A stretch of DNA of 64,000 nt from Quillaja saponaria (GCA_029379385.1 CM055615.1:1302001-1366000), one strand, 5' to 3'. Positions 33,665 to 47,255 are shown, numbered from the stretch's first letter. The notes: generated by a model not told the origin, from the sequence alone. Made by a program: numbers and translations.

Positions 33665-36600
33665 TCAAAAGAGTATGTTGAGATAAAGAACTATCCACCC
33701 AGCCATTGAGAATACGGCAAAAATATGTACCCAGAACAGAACGGCAGCTGCCTCCCTTCCGCAACCTCTTAAATTGGCAACAGCACCTATGGCCATGAAA
33801 TAGATAGATTATATAAGAACCAATACTCGCTCCTAAAAGGACACAGTTGCATAGACAACTTAACATTACCAATTCACCCACCATCTGCTCTATCTCCAAC
33901 GCCCCTTACCTTCTACAAGCCGAAAAAGAGAACAAGACAAAAAATTGTGTCCGTGTTTTTATGTAACAATTTTTTTCTCAACTCCAAAAATATATTCTGT
34001 ATTGTCTGTACAAATTAGAATTTAAGATACCTGAAAGGACAGATGTGGGCATTGTATGTTGAAGAAGTAGGACAAAACGGAACATTTTATCACCAGGAGG
34101 GAGGAAACCAAGCTTATCAGCCAGTGTCACAATGCCAAGACCTGCAGGAGGCACCAAAACCAACCGTGCAAATATAATAGCAGCAGTCGTCCTGAAACCT
34201 AGTTTTGAACTTCCAGGTCCTGCAGCCAAGACAGTGTAATATCGGACCACTATTTGTTTGAATATCATTCAGAAGATGAACTGTAAAGTTTGAAGTAAAC
34301 TAAGTTAAAGGAGATCTGATCATTAGGAAATCAACTTACCATCAACAAGATTGCCCCCCAGTGCTAAGAGAATGCATGGAATCATGGCCCCCCTGATTAT
34401 CAGAGACAAAGTTAGATCCTTTAACAGTCGACATTATCTTAAATCCATCCAGTTGCAGAAAACATCTACTTGTAATCATGTCCAAAATACTCAGATTTTA
34501 TATGATCTTAAAACCATGTTCCTTCTACCAAAAAAAAAAAAAAAAAAACCATGTTCATTACAAATTTTTCCTTAAGTATGAAGTTTATGGAGTTGGCCCC
34601 ATAACTAAATCTATATTTTTTGGAGGTATCCTTTGTGCACTGTAGCATACCAAGCAAAATGCATGTTGTTATATAATACAAATCAAACTCTCAGGATGTG
34701 TTACACGAAATCATTAATCTGGCAAATAACAAGTCCCACATGTCTATGCATTATTGCTGTTGATAATAAAGGTCTACCCAAGGGCTAGATCTCTCTTATA
34801 TCCAATTATAGATACTAGTGTACCAACACCATTATGAAATATTTAACAATGATCTTCCACCTATTATCAGAAAGAGGCAGCTGAGTCCAAAAAGATTATA
34901 TTTCCTAGAAATTCATACCCTAACCTCAATACAACACCTAGAAATTGGAATGAAGAACATAATTTGGGATAACAAGTATATAGTATAACCAACTTTATAT
35001 TCTATATAACAATCTAACAAATAGTTATAAAAAAGCTTTTACTTGTAAAATCCGGAATACTGGTGCATTTCAGAAGTGCCTAAAGAACCAGAATCATCAG
35101 CATGTTCCAGGTAGCAACAATTTTTCAGACAAGTTCTCACAAAATATATGCAGCAATTTGTTTTCTTCTGCTTAAGGCTCATAATTAACGATATAGAAAT
35201 TAGTAAGGCTCATAAGTAATTAATGATGTAGAAATTAGTAGGCATAAACAACTAAAAATATTTAAAAATATCTCATAAATTCAACTGAGCATACCCAAGA
35301 ATAATGCAGCTGTCAGTAAAGAAGAAAAGCGGAGCATCAGGTGTAAAGATCAAGCGCTTAAAAAATGGTATTGCACCAAGAATCATAGCTAAGATCTGCA
35401 CCAAACATTTATACAGTTTAAAGTATTGAACATATATTAACTCAAAATGCAAAGTTAATAAACAATACAACAGACATATATAAACCAGATTCTTATATGA
35501 CATGATGCTGTTTATTCTTCAGTTATAGAGACACTAATGGGTTTGGTGGAAGGGGGAGAGATAAAGCATGTAACAAGTGTCACCGGCTTTTAGATTTCTG
35601 TTTGATTGTGTCATCTTGGATTTAAATTTGAAGACTAAGATATGCCAGCTTCTTACAAGATTCCAGATTGACCTACCAGATGTTGGAAGATGTCAAATAT
35701 GATATTAAATCTATTAGGAATATAATATTATTGTATTGTGTAGTCTCACATTGTTTAGATGTCGAAGCCTATGTTTTATTATTTATTATAAATAAAGCTT
35801 ATGAGTGTAGACTTTGAGATATCAATCAATGTCATAATACTTTAAATTATTCTATTTTATTTAACATGATATCAGAGCGGGTTTGAAACCCAAGCCCGAT
35901 TTTGACCCGATTTCCAAAAGAACCCTAATCTTCCCTTTCTTTTTATCCAGCCACCACATGAAGCAAAAGAAGAAAAAAAAAAGGGCTTTGCAGCTAGCTA
36001 TCATTAAGCCTAGTTATTTTTTCCATTCAAGCCTCATTATTTCCTCTTTTCTATACCTAATTATCTCTTTCGTCTAAAAGACGGTTCAATCCCTTTTATT
36101 TTCAAGTCTATTTATGGTTTGACGGCTCAACAATACCTTCATAAACTTTCCTGTTGTGTCTCTTTCCAACTGGGCTCCTTTTATTTTTTTCAAAAAATCT
36201 AGCTGTGCCTCTTTTCAATGGTACTCTTTTTATTTTTCCAGAGAATCCGGCTGTGTCTCTTTCCAGCCAATACAAGTACTATTTATGAGTACCAATACAT
36301 TCATCAAAAGGATTGAAGCTTGACCTAGGTTGTTGTAAATAAAGGGGAGTGTTGAGATCGGTAATTAGGTTTTATTTGTACAAGATTGAACATTATATGC
36401 TCCATCTTGAGGGGGAGTATTAGGAATATAATATTATTGTATTGTGTAAGTCCCACATTCTTTTGATGTGAAAGTCTATGTTTTATTATTTACTATAAAT
36501 AAAACTTATGAGTATAAACTTTGAGATATTAATCAAGGCCATAATCATTTTCTTTATTCTATTTTATTTAACAAAATTCACTCCCCTCCCCTACCTCCCA

Positions 36601-38717
36601 ACCAACAAAAGTAAAAATGTCCAATCCATATAAAACAAAACAAGAAACTATAACATTGACAACTTCAATAAAGTGAAACTTACAGATGCAATGATTGGGG
36701 GTTGAAGGATTTGTTTAAGCTTCAACTTCTCATACAGGAAAATGAAGAAATCCTTGATCTGTATCAAAAATCATGTTACTAAAGACACAGCTTTCCGGGG
36801 GGAAAAGAGAAACAAAATAAAATCAAATATGCTGATCATGAGCAGTATCATTTAAACTACAAAAGTATTGAACAGAATTTATAACTAAATAGAATCACAG
36901 ACTTTCAGTAACTGGACGAAATTGATGTAGAAAGCCAATCTATGTGATGTGCTTGATGTACTGTGTTCCAAGTTAAATATAATAATTTTAATGTCAATTG
37001 TTTCACTGTCAAGATATAAATTTTAACTGTTAAATATGGATATAATTGCAACCATGACTATTGATAGCAATACAGTAATATAAACAATTTGGGCCATAGA
37101 GGTCTGTTCTGTAGTCTCTAGTTACACAAGCGTATAGGATGCAACTTGAGATTCTAGAGGATCATATGGTTGAAGTAATCCTATCCCCCTAAAACATCAT
37201 TCTTACCCTGGAATTATATGAAAAAGCAATTACATTTCCACTTTTGTCAAAAAAACAAGCAATTCAATCTGCATGTAATCCATCAGAAAATCAGGCTAAA
37301 TGTTGTGGCAGAAGTTACAGAATTGAAGGTATGCATGTCAAGTCGTTCTCACCTTAGATTTCTTTGAAGCAACTGAATCTATTGAGACATCATCCTCAAG
37401 AGTAAGCAATGGAACTTGATGGGGCGAGCCATCCTTTGTGGGGCCCTTTATAGGAAGATTTCCATCCTCAATGTCAAAGGTCCCTTCTGGTGGAGGTGCC
37501 AGCATATTAAACACATATGTGTATAGGATGATAGCCCCAACCTGGAATTTATACATGCAGCAGTATTTGTTTATTCAATATCTAGTAGTAGATTTTTTAA
37601 TTTTCCTTGCTGTATAACATCTAGAGCTAATATACACTTCAGAGACGAATGTATAGAAATGTTTAATGCACTAAATTGCTTGTGCAGTAAGTGGTATTTA
37701 AGTTACAGTATGATAATTGTAGAACATCGACAATTCCCAGTTATAATGTACAAGATAATCAAAACCTACCCACTGGCCAAATGATATATAGGCAGTTCCA
37801 TCTGTGCTACATTTTTCGTAGTCTCCAAACGGGTTGGACGAGTCCCTGCATAGTGCGGCAATAAGGACTAGTGGCACATTTCCAATGTTCCCTGTATAGA
37901 AGTACGAAACCATATATTCAAGAAAAGCCAGAAAATTGAGCATAAAGACAAAGTAAACAGAGTAGCAGTTCAGAAGAAAATAAACTTGTAGATCCAACTC
38001 CCATGCAGCCATTTCCAAACAAAACTAAATCGTAAATGTAGTCCAGATCTACGATCTGGACTGTGAAAGATGTCTATTTTTAAACAGATTTTGATATTAA
38101 GAATAAATGGAACTCTAAATTGAATTACTTACCAATCCCAATATGTATGATTGTAAACTTGAAGAAAGGGTATGGTGGATGGACAACGTAAGCAACAGCA
38201 AGACCAATGAGTGAGCCTGATATGGATCCCAGAACAACATTCATAGGAATAAACCACCTGAAAAATAACACTCTTTAAATACCAAAAGCTTCGTGCTTAG
38301 CTCAAATAGATATCCATATAGCAAAAAGGAGTTGGGGAGGAGATGTAATGCTTACCACTGGATCATTTTTTGTAATGTAACTGCTTGTCCAAGTTGAGAG
38401 AAAATCAAACAAGGTAGCAAAAGAGAAAAGACCAACTGCATGACATGATCGAAAATTAGGGTCAGTATTCAAACAAAAATCTAGAACAATGAATGAGCAA
38501 AGATTTAAAAATAACGAACCCCATTTAATAGTTTCCTTCCACTAGCAGGCAAAATGTTAACATACTTGGAAGCCATAAGAAATCCCAAGAAGCACATTGT
38601 GAATACTTTTGCTATGGGCAACACGGCAATTTTGATAGAGCCAAATAGCGATTCTCCACCTGCCTGATTCTCCATCACCACCGCCACTGCAGATAGAATC
38701 CTTTCCATCCTTTCCAT
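33665..38717 (-). CDS. PILS6-like: PIN-LIKES auxin transport facilitator, PILS6/PILS2-type
   Basis: Ten exons on the - strand: 38520-38717, 38356-38435, 38133-38257, 37770-37891, 37353-37541, 36684-36758, 35295-35395, 34340-34392, 34031-34219, 33665-33786; GT-AG throughout, 1254 bp, 417 residues. The two hydrophobic halves are separated by a loop in exon 5. Diagnostic blocks: ASKYVNILPASGRKLLNG, GNIGNVPLVLIAALCRDSSN, GTAYISFGQWVGAIILYTYV, FRFVLLLQHTMPTSVLSG and ANLRGCGREAAAVLFW. PILS proteins sit in the ER membrane and control intracellular auxin supply; this is family knowledge. The blocks fit the PILS6 (At5g01990) and PILS2 branch from memory. The start could be 38717 or the second ATG at 38708. 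One intron (35396-36683) holds a TRIM element. It appears intact. Confidence 0.93.
35712..36573 (+). mobile_element. TRIM-type miniature LTR retrotransposon in a PILS intron
   Basis: Terminal repeats 35712-35866 (155 bp) and 36418-36573 (156 bp), both starting TATTAGGAATATAATATT and ending TTTATTTAACA. The left one is followed by TGATATCAGAGCGGG (35867), a primer-binding site for initiator tRNA-Met with one change. The right one is preceded by GAGGGGGAG (36409-36417), a polypurine tract. The flanks are AAATC and AAATT, a near-perfect 5-bp target duplication. The interior of about 550 bp has no gag or pol; a 64-residue open frame at 35883 is not convincing. Confidence 0.88.
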
Positions 38718-39801
38718 GTTTTCTGGTTATCCCCCTTCGAGTTAAGACGAATCCTCCACACATCCACCAAACAATCATTCAACCAACCCTTCCTTAGAAA
38801 AGACAATACAAGAGTCAGCCCGCAAGGCCGCAATTGGTTTTACAATAGCTCCAATTCCATAAAATCCTTAATTAAGACGGACTTGTGTGAAAAACAAAAA
38901 AATAGCCCATGAAATAAAAAACCCAAGAACTCAGGTCTCATTCATCGTCTTCTTTTTTCTTCAAGACAGTTTTCTCAGAAAGGAAAGGGAGAGGGGGTCT
39001 TCTTCACAAGCCTCCTGTAGAACCTTCGACTTCAACCAATGTCACAAGCTCTTTATGAGTTTAGATAGCAAAATTTTTTATCACCGTGAAATGTGAATAG
39101 AACAGACCTGCAATTTTTAAATAATTCAAAAGAAGACTAAGAAAATTTACGAAGAGAAAAGAATATATGGGGATTTGGTCAGGTAAGAATCCTAGTCCTA
39201 GTTGAAAAATTCAAAAAATTTTGTCTTGGAATTGGATTACGAATTGAAATGTGCAGATGAAATTAAGACGAAATCAAAAGAAATTTATAAAACATAAAGG
39301 ATGCATAGATTTATTATCTAAAACATACGTACAAGATTACTAGTCATTTCGAAATCCAGCTACCTACTTTTCACGAATGACCGTTAGTTAGATCAGCGGC
39401 ATTCACTTGTTAAAGCTACAAATGTATCTGGACAAAACATAATTCCAGAATTTAAATTAAGAAAACAAAATGAATAGAGAAAAAAAGAAAGAAAGGTACC
39501 TTTAATCTGAAAGCAGATACGATATGACTGGTTTCAGTTTGCCCCGTTTTTTCTTCTGTTTTCCTCTGCGCAAATGCAAGCAGTGTCTACTTGCTGAGAA
39601 AAAAAGAAGGTAAGGTTCACAATTTAGTTACGAAGTACGAATCTAATAGTGAAAGGCAAAGTTGGATTGACATATATACCCTTCTTGTTGAGTATGCGAT
39701 CCTGATTCTTGGGCCGATATTCCGTACCAACGGAAATTTCCTCGTATGTACGTGGAAGGTGGCTCCTACGTTACCCCCTCTACCCCTCAGGGAGAATGTA
39801 T
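38718..39801. other. 5' flank of the PILS gene
   Basis: The leader and promoter region on the - strand. A CT-rich patch lies near 38940-39010. No other gene seen. Confidence 0.4.
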
Positions 39802-39929
39802 GTAGTTGCAAAGCTAATTAAGCACATTGCATGTCATTCCAAATTCCGATGACAAATTCGGCAATTTTGGATGGGTTTGATTTGATGGCTCCCCACGTGC
39901 GTCCTCTTCATCTTCCTTCCTTGTCATTA

Positions 39930-41475
39930 GTATGGAATGATAAAAAATAAAATTTATCTTAATTGAATTTAACAATTCAGTTCATTTAAAAGATATGTTC
40001 TTGTTTAGTATAAAAAATTATAATTACAAAATTCAGTTTATTTGAAATGAATTCTCTTGTTTAGAACATAAAAGAATTTATATTAATTTATCTATTCTTC
40101 CCGTTATAGCTTTATTTTGTTTTCTTTTAATGATATTATATTACAAGTTTAACATTGCAATAATCACATAAATATGCAAGCTTATAAAATTGAGTTGAAC
40201 CAAGTTAGACCCCAACAATTTGGGTAAAGCTATTTCTAACCAGGATAATAAAGGCATAAAAAGTCTTCTTCCATGAATTCAAAATTAAATTTTTTTTTTT
40301 AAAAGACTTCATCAAATAAATTTTTAACATAAACAAAATAAGTTGTTCATAAAGTTCAACTAGGTTTTAGCATTAAATAGACCACATCTTCTTCAGCAAC
40401 CAATCCATATTGATGTCATTTGGACAAGCAAAAAATCTACCAACCAAATGATCATTGTCCAAAAGGAAGTCTACTACCTCCATAAGTTGCCATCCCACTA
40501 GTCCCAATTTACTAACCTCAACTACTATTTCTTCTTCTGATCTAATGAGACGATTAGTACTTGCAATAACATCTGGAATATTCTTCATTGCACCAGTGAC
40601 CTCCCTTATCTCATTAGTAATTGCATCAAACATGGGTGTTTTTCTTTTTGTACCTTGAGAAGGATACTTGGTTGCACATTGAGTTGTTGAAGTTGCTCCC
40701 TGTGTGCATGGAGATGGTGGAATGGAGTCAGGAAACTCAAATAAATTATCCAAATGAATTTCATTGTTTGCCATCTCATCAATATCTTCAATCCTTAATT
40801 TTCTTTAATCCATTTGCCACTTTTGTTGTTTTTCCTTCGCACTTTCAGCATCTTTTCCATTTGCACGACCCTTTTCAAATAAGTCTCAAGCACTAAATAC
40901 TTGCACATAGTGCTGGCAACTACTTCTATGAAGCCGTTGCAGTATGTATCAATATTTATTCTAAGATTTAAATGATATGTTATATTTAATAATTAGCATA
41001 ATTCAACTAAAACTCTTCACTAATAATTCAATTCAATTTTAACAATGATTCTAACATTATAACCCAGTAAACATAAATATCTAACTTTTATCCAATTTAA
41101 ACACAATATAATTGACTGAGCATTGAACAACAAATGATATAAAAAATGTACACATATAGACACGAACTAGGCATGGCATCAAGAAGCATTTTACTTTGTA
41201 TACAAATTTTTTTTCTTTGATTTTAGGTTAAAAAAGTTAGAATTAATAAGGATATAATAGTCATTTTAATTAGAAACCACTTTTTATTAATTTCAAATGA
41301 ATTCTACAAATGAAATCCAACCTATTTTGCTTAGAATTCAAAATGGGACATTTTGTAGATTTCAAATCAAATTCATTTAAAATCTACACAAATTCATTCG
41401 TTCCAAACATAAAAAAGGTAGAATTCATTTGAATTCAACTAAATTTCACAATTTTTTTTTTGGTTTCAAATGCAC
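39930..41475. mobile_element. PIF/Harbinger-like insert inside copy 1
   Basis: Lies exactly where copies 2 and 3 are continuous. Its right end, in reverse complement (ATTTGAAACCAAAAAAAAAA then TTGTGAAATT), matches the left end of the MITE at 23020. GAATTCA-rich subterminal words are on both sides. It contains the remnant of a Myb/SANT-like protein (40373-40774) of the kind encoded beside Harbinger transposases. No transposase was found. TTA flanks are plausible but not certain. Confidence 0.5.
40373..40774 (-). pseudogene. Harbinger-type Myb/SANT-like protein, C-terminal part
   Basis: A 133-residue open frame on the - strand. Its C-terminal half (VSKLGLVGWQLMEVVDFLLD, then FACPNDINMDWLLKKM) has the form of the conserved tail of plant Myb/SANT-like proteins, where a short helix pair ends in a W-L-L motif. 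The middle is low-complexity and serine/threonine-rich. The N-terminal Myb domain is missing: the upstream reading has stops (about 40805). Probably a decayed second ORF of a PIF/Harbinger element. Confidence 0.5.
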
Positions 41476-42234
41476 TATTAATATGTGACATCAATTTATT
41501 GATCATTTGTCACTACGTAAAAGGAATAACTTCAAAATGTAAGAGAATAATCATTCCCCTTATTTTATACTTGCACACTATCTTTTATAGCTTATCTCTC
41601 TAAAATAATAGATGTAAGTTTCATAGAGGAATTCCGAGAACTACCTAATCTCCCTTTCTTGTTGTATAATAGATCAGATTTTGGGAATCACGTGAAAATC
41701 ACCTCGACATGTAAGCCTAGACAAATCAAACTTAACATTGGCGCCGGTCACACTACTCTCCAAATATAGCATACCTTCCAAATCTCTTCACTGGCTCCAC
41801 CAACATTCATCGATAATAATTTTTCCTCTAAACTATCAAAGTGTTGATATCCTAAAAAACAAATTTGTTACACGCAGAATTTGAATCCAGATACACAAAC
41901 TGAAAGGGAGTTAATTGTAGTAGGATGGGAGACCAAAAGACTAATCACAATTTAAAGTGACAGTTAAAATAGTTACATTAAAGAACAGTTATGTGCCAAC
42001 TATCATGGTTATTTAGGAATTGTTAGTTAATTCAAAATTCAAATTACCCCTCAAAACACTATAAATACTAGTCTTGTTTAATGTTTTAAAGGTTCAATAA
42101 CCAAAATTAAGGAAATTACAGCTTGTATTTGTTCTTCTTTACTTTTTGCATTTGTGTTTTCATTTTTGTTTGTTTTTCTATTTAAACCATTCCATTTCAA
42201 CCATTAGTACTTTTTAAATAATTACGGTTATAAG

Positions 42235-43280
42235 CAGTGGTGGACCCATGAATTTTACATAACTCGGGCCGACATCATATTAACATATTCAAAATTGTAA
42301 TTTATTTTATAATTAAATTATTCTAATTTTGGCCCCATCATAGGTGAGATATGGTTTCTTCTAGATATAGGGTAGTAATGATATAAACGCAATGTTCCAT
42401 ATCAGAATATGTGGGATACCCTCTTAACTTTCCATTTCTTGATAAAAAGTAAAAGAAAAACAAAATGTTATTCTAACCTTTATGTATTATATGGTGCTAT
42501 TATAGGGATATCCTCTATTTTTTTTAAACACAAGCATCTCAAAATCATTAAGTTAAGATAAAATATATTCTTATTTTTATTAAGTGACAAGTATGATTTT
42601 ACATTATTTAGTTAAATTAACTATGAAATGGAACTTTTTTTTACCTTAAAATGAGTTACAAATAAAAATTAAATTAATGATCATTCTTAAAATAGTAATA
42701 TAATATAAAGTAAAAATATATATAAACATATCTATATATAATAATGCATGCTAGAGGGTAAAGTGTGTTTATCATAACAATTGAAATAAACTGATGATGA
42801 ATGTTAGTTGGTTCAAATAGTTCTTGATGTGTATACCTAGAGGCTAAGATCAAATCTCACCTTCATCTGGGATGTGAATTTATAAGAAGGGAGAAAACTA
42901 TCTTTCATTATACATTATAAGCCCAACAAACTTATCTCGAAGCAAAAATAAATAAATAAATAAATAATAAAATATAAAAGGGTTAAGATAAGACATTGTT
43001 CGTAAACATTATATTTATAAAAATAACCATAAAGGTAAATTATTAATAAGTAAATCATGCTTTATCCAATATTTTTTTTGTTATGTTTTTGTTTTGATTT
43101 TGAAGTTCTTGTCATTAATTTTTTTTTAAAATGTATCTTATGTAGAAAAAATTTATTTTAAAAAATCTTCAAATTCTTTTGAAATTTTTACATAATCTTA
43201 TTACTTTATTTAAATAAAATTGATTTAGGTTTTTTTCTTTTCTAAAATACTACATTTATTTATAAATTTTACATAACTTA
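42235..43280. other. AT-rich DNA, nothing recognised
   Basis: No gene. It contains an AAAT simple repeat at about 42950-42968. Confidence 0.5.
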
Positions 43281-43411
43281 TATTTATAATTTGATTGAAT
43301 GGAATCTCTAGGGGAACCAATCAATTTTTCAATTGTAATTTTAGTTTACAAAAAAAAAAAAAAAAAATTGTTTATAATTTGATTGAATAGAATCTTTAGG
43401 GGAACCAAACA
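43281..43411. repeat. Short tandem duplication, second copy interrupted by the gypsy element
   Basis: Unit 1 (43281-43367) reads TTTGATTGAATGGAATCTCT...GGGGAACCAATCAATTTTTC...AATTTTAGTTTAC plus an A-run. Unit 2 starts at about 43372 (TTTATAATTTGATTGAATAG) and runs to GGAACCAAACA at 43411, then resumes at 54144 with ATTTTTCAATTATAATTTT and AGTCAACAAAAAA. The gypsy element sits in the gap. Confidence 0.85.
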
Positions 43412-45908
43412 TGTCACACCCCCAAAATGGAAGCATGACTGGTTGGAGAAATGAGTGTCCATATCCCTGTAATCCTGAATATTCAAGTAATATGCATCAC
43501 AACTTAAAAACACTTTATAATTAAGACTACCAAAATATTATAGTTAGAGTAAAAATCCAGTATCGACAATTAAACATAAATGATTACTGAAAATGTTGGC
43601 AGAGGTTCCCTGTATGGTGGAACATACCCATAACATCAACAAACAACCTGGATTCAAGTTAATAGTAAATTATGATATCAGAATATACAAAGGAGCTCCA
43701 TTCCTAATAAAACAGGACAACATCATGATAAATATAATATATCCGACGACAATGCATGACACCCTAGGCAATTGTAAGTACTATCCTTTATGCTCCAAGT
43801 GTATGATTTCCGAGACATACCTTGCCGCAGTAGAATCAGCAAGTAACACTTTCATCACAACTAGTAGTGGGATTCCTGAAAACTAAAGAAAACAACCACA
43901 AAGGAAAGGGTGAGTCACGAGGACTCAGTGATCAAATCATGTACCCTAAGGGTACCAGTATCACACAACAGATATATCATAGTTTTAAATGTATGTTAGA
44001 ATTACTCAGGTACGTATGTAATTACATTTCTCATATGACCACAACTTACTTAAAGCATGGATTACAATGTGTCAATTCAAACTATTTAGATAACCAAGCA
44101 AATAATAAACAATTTAACAAGCAAAGGGCCAACAAGTAACTCATCCCCGCGCAATATTATCTCTCCCTACCAGGTATTTACACGTGAGCACAACAATTTA
44201 ATTTCTCGTAACAATCTATCCCACCGGGGCTGAGCACTATATTTGTTTTTGAAATAATTATCAATATTCGAATAAATAATGTCAAATACCAAATTCAAAT
44301 ATCCGAGATGCACCTAGACTTTAAATTCAAAAATGAAAATCAATTCTCAAAAAATTTCACGTTGTTGGCCCTTATCAATCAAAATCAATATCAAACGCAT
44401 ATCATTCAATTAAATCAATGAAATAATTTATTTATTTATTTTACTTTATATCATAACAATTCAAACATACTTATAGTTGCACACACAAAAAATCTGATAA
44501 CCATAAAGCACATAATCCACTCACAAAATCAAGGACGTGATTTGTCTAGTCTGTGCAGGTGTCGGAATATACTCGACACACTCTGGAATAAAAAAAAATT
44601 CAAGGATTCATATATATACTATTTATAGTGATAGTAATATATTTAATTCTACAAGCTGTTACCTATACTATTTGAAAAATAATATTATTTACTCCCATTG
44701 CTCCAGTTCAAAAAAAAAAAATATTTTGGTTTAACAGTAATTAAATACTCTCATGTTTTTAATGAAATGTGCATGTATATCCACAAAGATACATGCCCTC
44801 CGAACTTAAATTCTTTTACTAATAACCAAATTTATAGGTCTATTCCCCTTTTAGTTCATATTAATATTTATACATACGATTATTACCAAGATAATCCCAA
44901 CACTTAATTTACACTCATTATTATCAGTGAACTAACTAAGTAATTAAATTCTTCGTATCAAGTTAAGAATAATTATTAATTGTGATTATTTTTAGTACAC
45001 TTACTTCTTCTTTAACTAAATTCAACTAATCCTAGATTTCATTTTAATATTCCATAAACATCTACCTATATTTGTTTAGAAATAAATAATTTTCCATTTC
45101 CTCACTGCCATCCACGACCACACCTCTTCTCCTACCATTCACTTGCTTGGTTTACTAGTTTCCTTAACACAAGAATTAATTACAACCCTAAACTCCTACA
45201 CAACACACAACAACGATTTGCTTCATGTCTTCATCATTCACAGGCATCACACGGCTGAATGACCCACACTTTCCAGCTAACTTCATTAGGCCAAGCCACA
45301 ACTTGCGCCATGGAAGTGGTACTGCCATGGCCGAAAAGCCATCCCCTCCCCATATCAATTTCGGTTGGCAACTCAAAGAAAACAGTATCAACACAACTTG
45401 CTATCTCTCACCGTTACCCCCACACACCATAGTCTAGATCCAATTCCCCCATAACACCCCTAAACCATCTAAAATTCAAGCTAACTAGAGATTGATAATG
45501 CTGAGTATTAAAATCCCCCAAACTAAGCTATAATTCATCTGCTGGCAGCCAACATATTCATACCCAAAATTAATTATAAAACCTATTCCACTAGCAAATA
45601 GAGTAAAGGAACTAAGCTACTAGCATAGAAATGGAAAAAGAACCATCTAATTACCTTCACAAGTTCAATTAGCCAAGCACAAGTTAGAGCTTCATGTAAT
45701 CGACAACAAGGGAAGGCAAATTTTTTTTTTTTCTTTTAGGAGCTTAAGTCGGCTAGAGGAAGAAGGAGAAGAAAATAAATTCATTAATTAATATGATATT
45801 TCTCTTTTTTAACATGTGATGGAAAAAACAAATATCTACTATATATATTTATATATAACAATTACGTACGAAAATTCTAACGTACTAATTGAATTATCGG
45901 TTATAACA
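43412..45908 (-). repeat. 3' LTR of the gypsy element
   Basis: 2497 bp, starting TGTCACACCCCCAAAATGG and ending CGGTTATAACA. Open frames within it (43593-44139, 45188-45437) recur in the other LTR and are not genes. Confidence 0.92.
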
Positions 45909-45920
45909 TTTTCCCCCCCT
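45909..45920 (-). other. Polypurine tract of the gypsy element
   Basis: TTTTCCCCCCCT on +, i.e. AGGGGGGGAAAA on the element's strand, abutting the 3' LTR. Confidence 0.85.
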
Positions 45921-46111
45921 AAAAGGAAATTCATCTCGAATTTCGAATGAAAATTATAAGGTGTATTAGTTACCTGAATCATTTAAATAAATACGGATAG
46001 AGTTGTTTCATTACACTCTCGGACTCCCAAGTGGCTTCCTGTTTTCCATAATGTTGCCATACAACTTTTATCGAAGGAATAACTTTCTATCGAAGCTTAC
46101 AGACTTGCCTA

Positions 46112-46411
46112 TCAATGATTCCTATTGGTTGCCCCTCGTAACATCAAATCCTTATCGACTTGCACTTCCTGAATTCGTAAAATATATGATTCATTCAGAA
46201 AATATTTTCGAAGCATTGACACATGAAATACCAGATGCACCTTATCCAAATCCGGGGGCAATGCCAGCTTGTATGCCACCGTTCTAACCCTATCTAGGAT
46301 CTGAAAAGGCCCAATAAATCGTAGGCTTAATTTACCATTCTTATCGAATCTCATAGTACCTTTAAAAAGAGAAATCTTCAGGAACACGTGATCACCCACT
46401 TCAAATTCCAA
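46112..46411 (-). pseudogene. Integrase C-terminal domain of the gypsy element
   Basis: An open 99-residue frame with EFEVGDHVFLKISLFKGTMR, GKLSLRFIGPFQILDRV, LPPDLDKVHLVFHVSMLRKY. This is the SH3-like tail of plant gypsy integrases. No chromodomain could be confirmed downstream before the 3' LTR. Confidence 0.8.
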
Positions 46412-47255
46412 CTGTCTCCTCTGATTATCAACATACGACTTTTGTCGACTTTGAGTTGTTTGTAACCATCACAAATCACTTGAACCTTTTCCACAACATC
46501 CTAGATTAATTCTGACCCCAACAACTGATACTCACTTGTCTCAAACCAACCAATCGGAGATTGGCACTTCCTACCATACAATGCTTCAAATGGGGCCATT
46601 CGAATGCTACAATGATAACTATTATTATAAGCAAACTCCATTAATGGAAGATGTTGATCCTAACTACCTTCAAAATCCATCACACAGGCTAGCAACATAT
46701 CCTTCAAAGTTTGTATCGTTCTCTAGGATTGCCCATCCGTCTGAGGGTGAAAAGCCGTATTGAATAACAACTGAGTGCCCAGAGCTTCCTGAAAAGATTT
46801 CTAGAATGCAGCAGTAAATTGAGCACCATGGTCAGATATAATAGAGACTGGTACCCTATGTAATGAAACAATCTTGTCCAAGTATAGCTTTGCATACTAA
46901 TGTGCTGAATAAGTAGTCTTCACTGGAAGAAAATGCGTAGACTTCTTCAAACGATCTACAATCACCCAAATGGAATCAAAACCCCTAAGAGTCTTAGGAA
47001 GTCCTGATACAAAATCGATGGTGACTTTTTCCCACTTCCACTCTGGAACATCCAGTTTTTGTAACATCCTCGCGGGCCTTTAATGCTTAGCTTTCACTTA
47101 TTGACATACCAAGCATCTAGAAACAAAATCAGCAACATCCTTCTTCATGCCCTTCCACCAATAAAATTTTCTTAAATCCTAATACATTTTAGAAGACTAG
47201 GATACATAACATATGATGAACAATGAGCTGCTTCAAGAATCTTCTTTTTCAACTC
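46412..47255 (-). pseudogene. Integrase zinc-binding and core region, degraded
   Basis: Frame shifts repeatedly. Readable pieces include an AHCSSYVMYP stretch (zinc finger start), then words like those of plant gypsy integrases near 46900-47100. Many stops, so catalytic residues cannot be listed with confidence. Confidence 0.6.

Larger units (their letters stand above)
39802..42234. repeat. LTR-like unit, copy 1 (split by a DNA-transposon insert)
   Basis: Starts GTAGTTGCAAAGCTAATTAA, shares GATGGCTCCCCACGTGCG and CTTCCTTGTCATTAGTATGG with copies 2 and 3, is broken by the insert 39930-41475, then continues with GTGAAAATCACCTCGACATG, AAAGTGACAGTTAAA and ATAAATACTAGTCTTG to 42234. Copies 2 and 3 are at 54371-55126 and 55134-56005. 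Confidence 0.7.

Noticed and set aside
35883..36077. 64-residue frame inside the TRIM element
   Set aside because: TRIM interiors are non-coding; lysine-rich low-complexity content and no known motif.
43593..44139. Two + strand frames, repeated at 51664-52201
   Set aside because: They lie in both LTRs of the gypsy element; duplicated by LTR identity and not conserved as protein.
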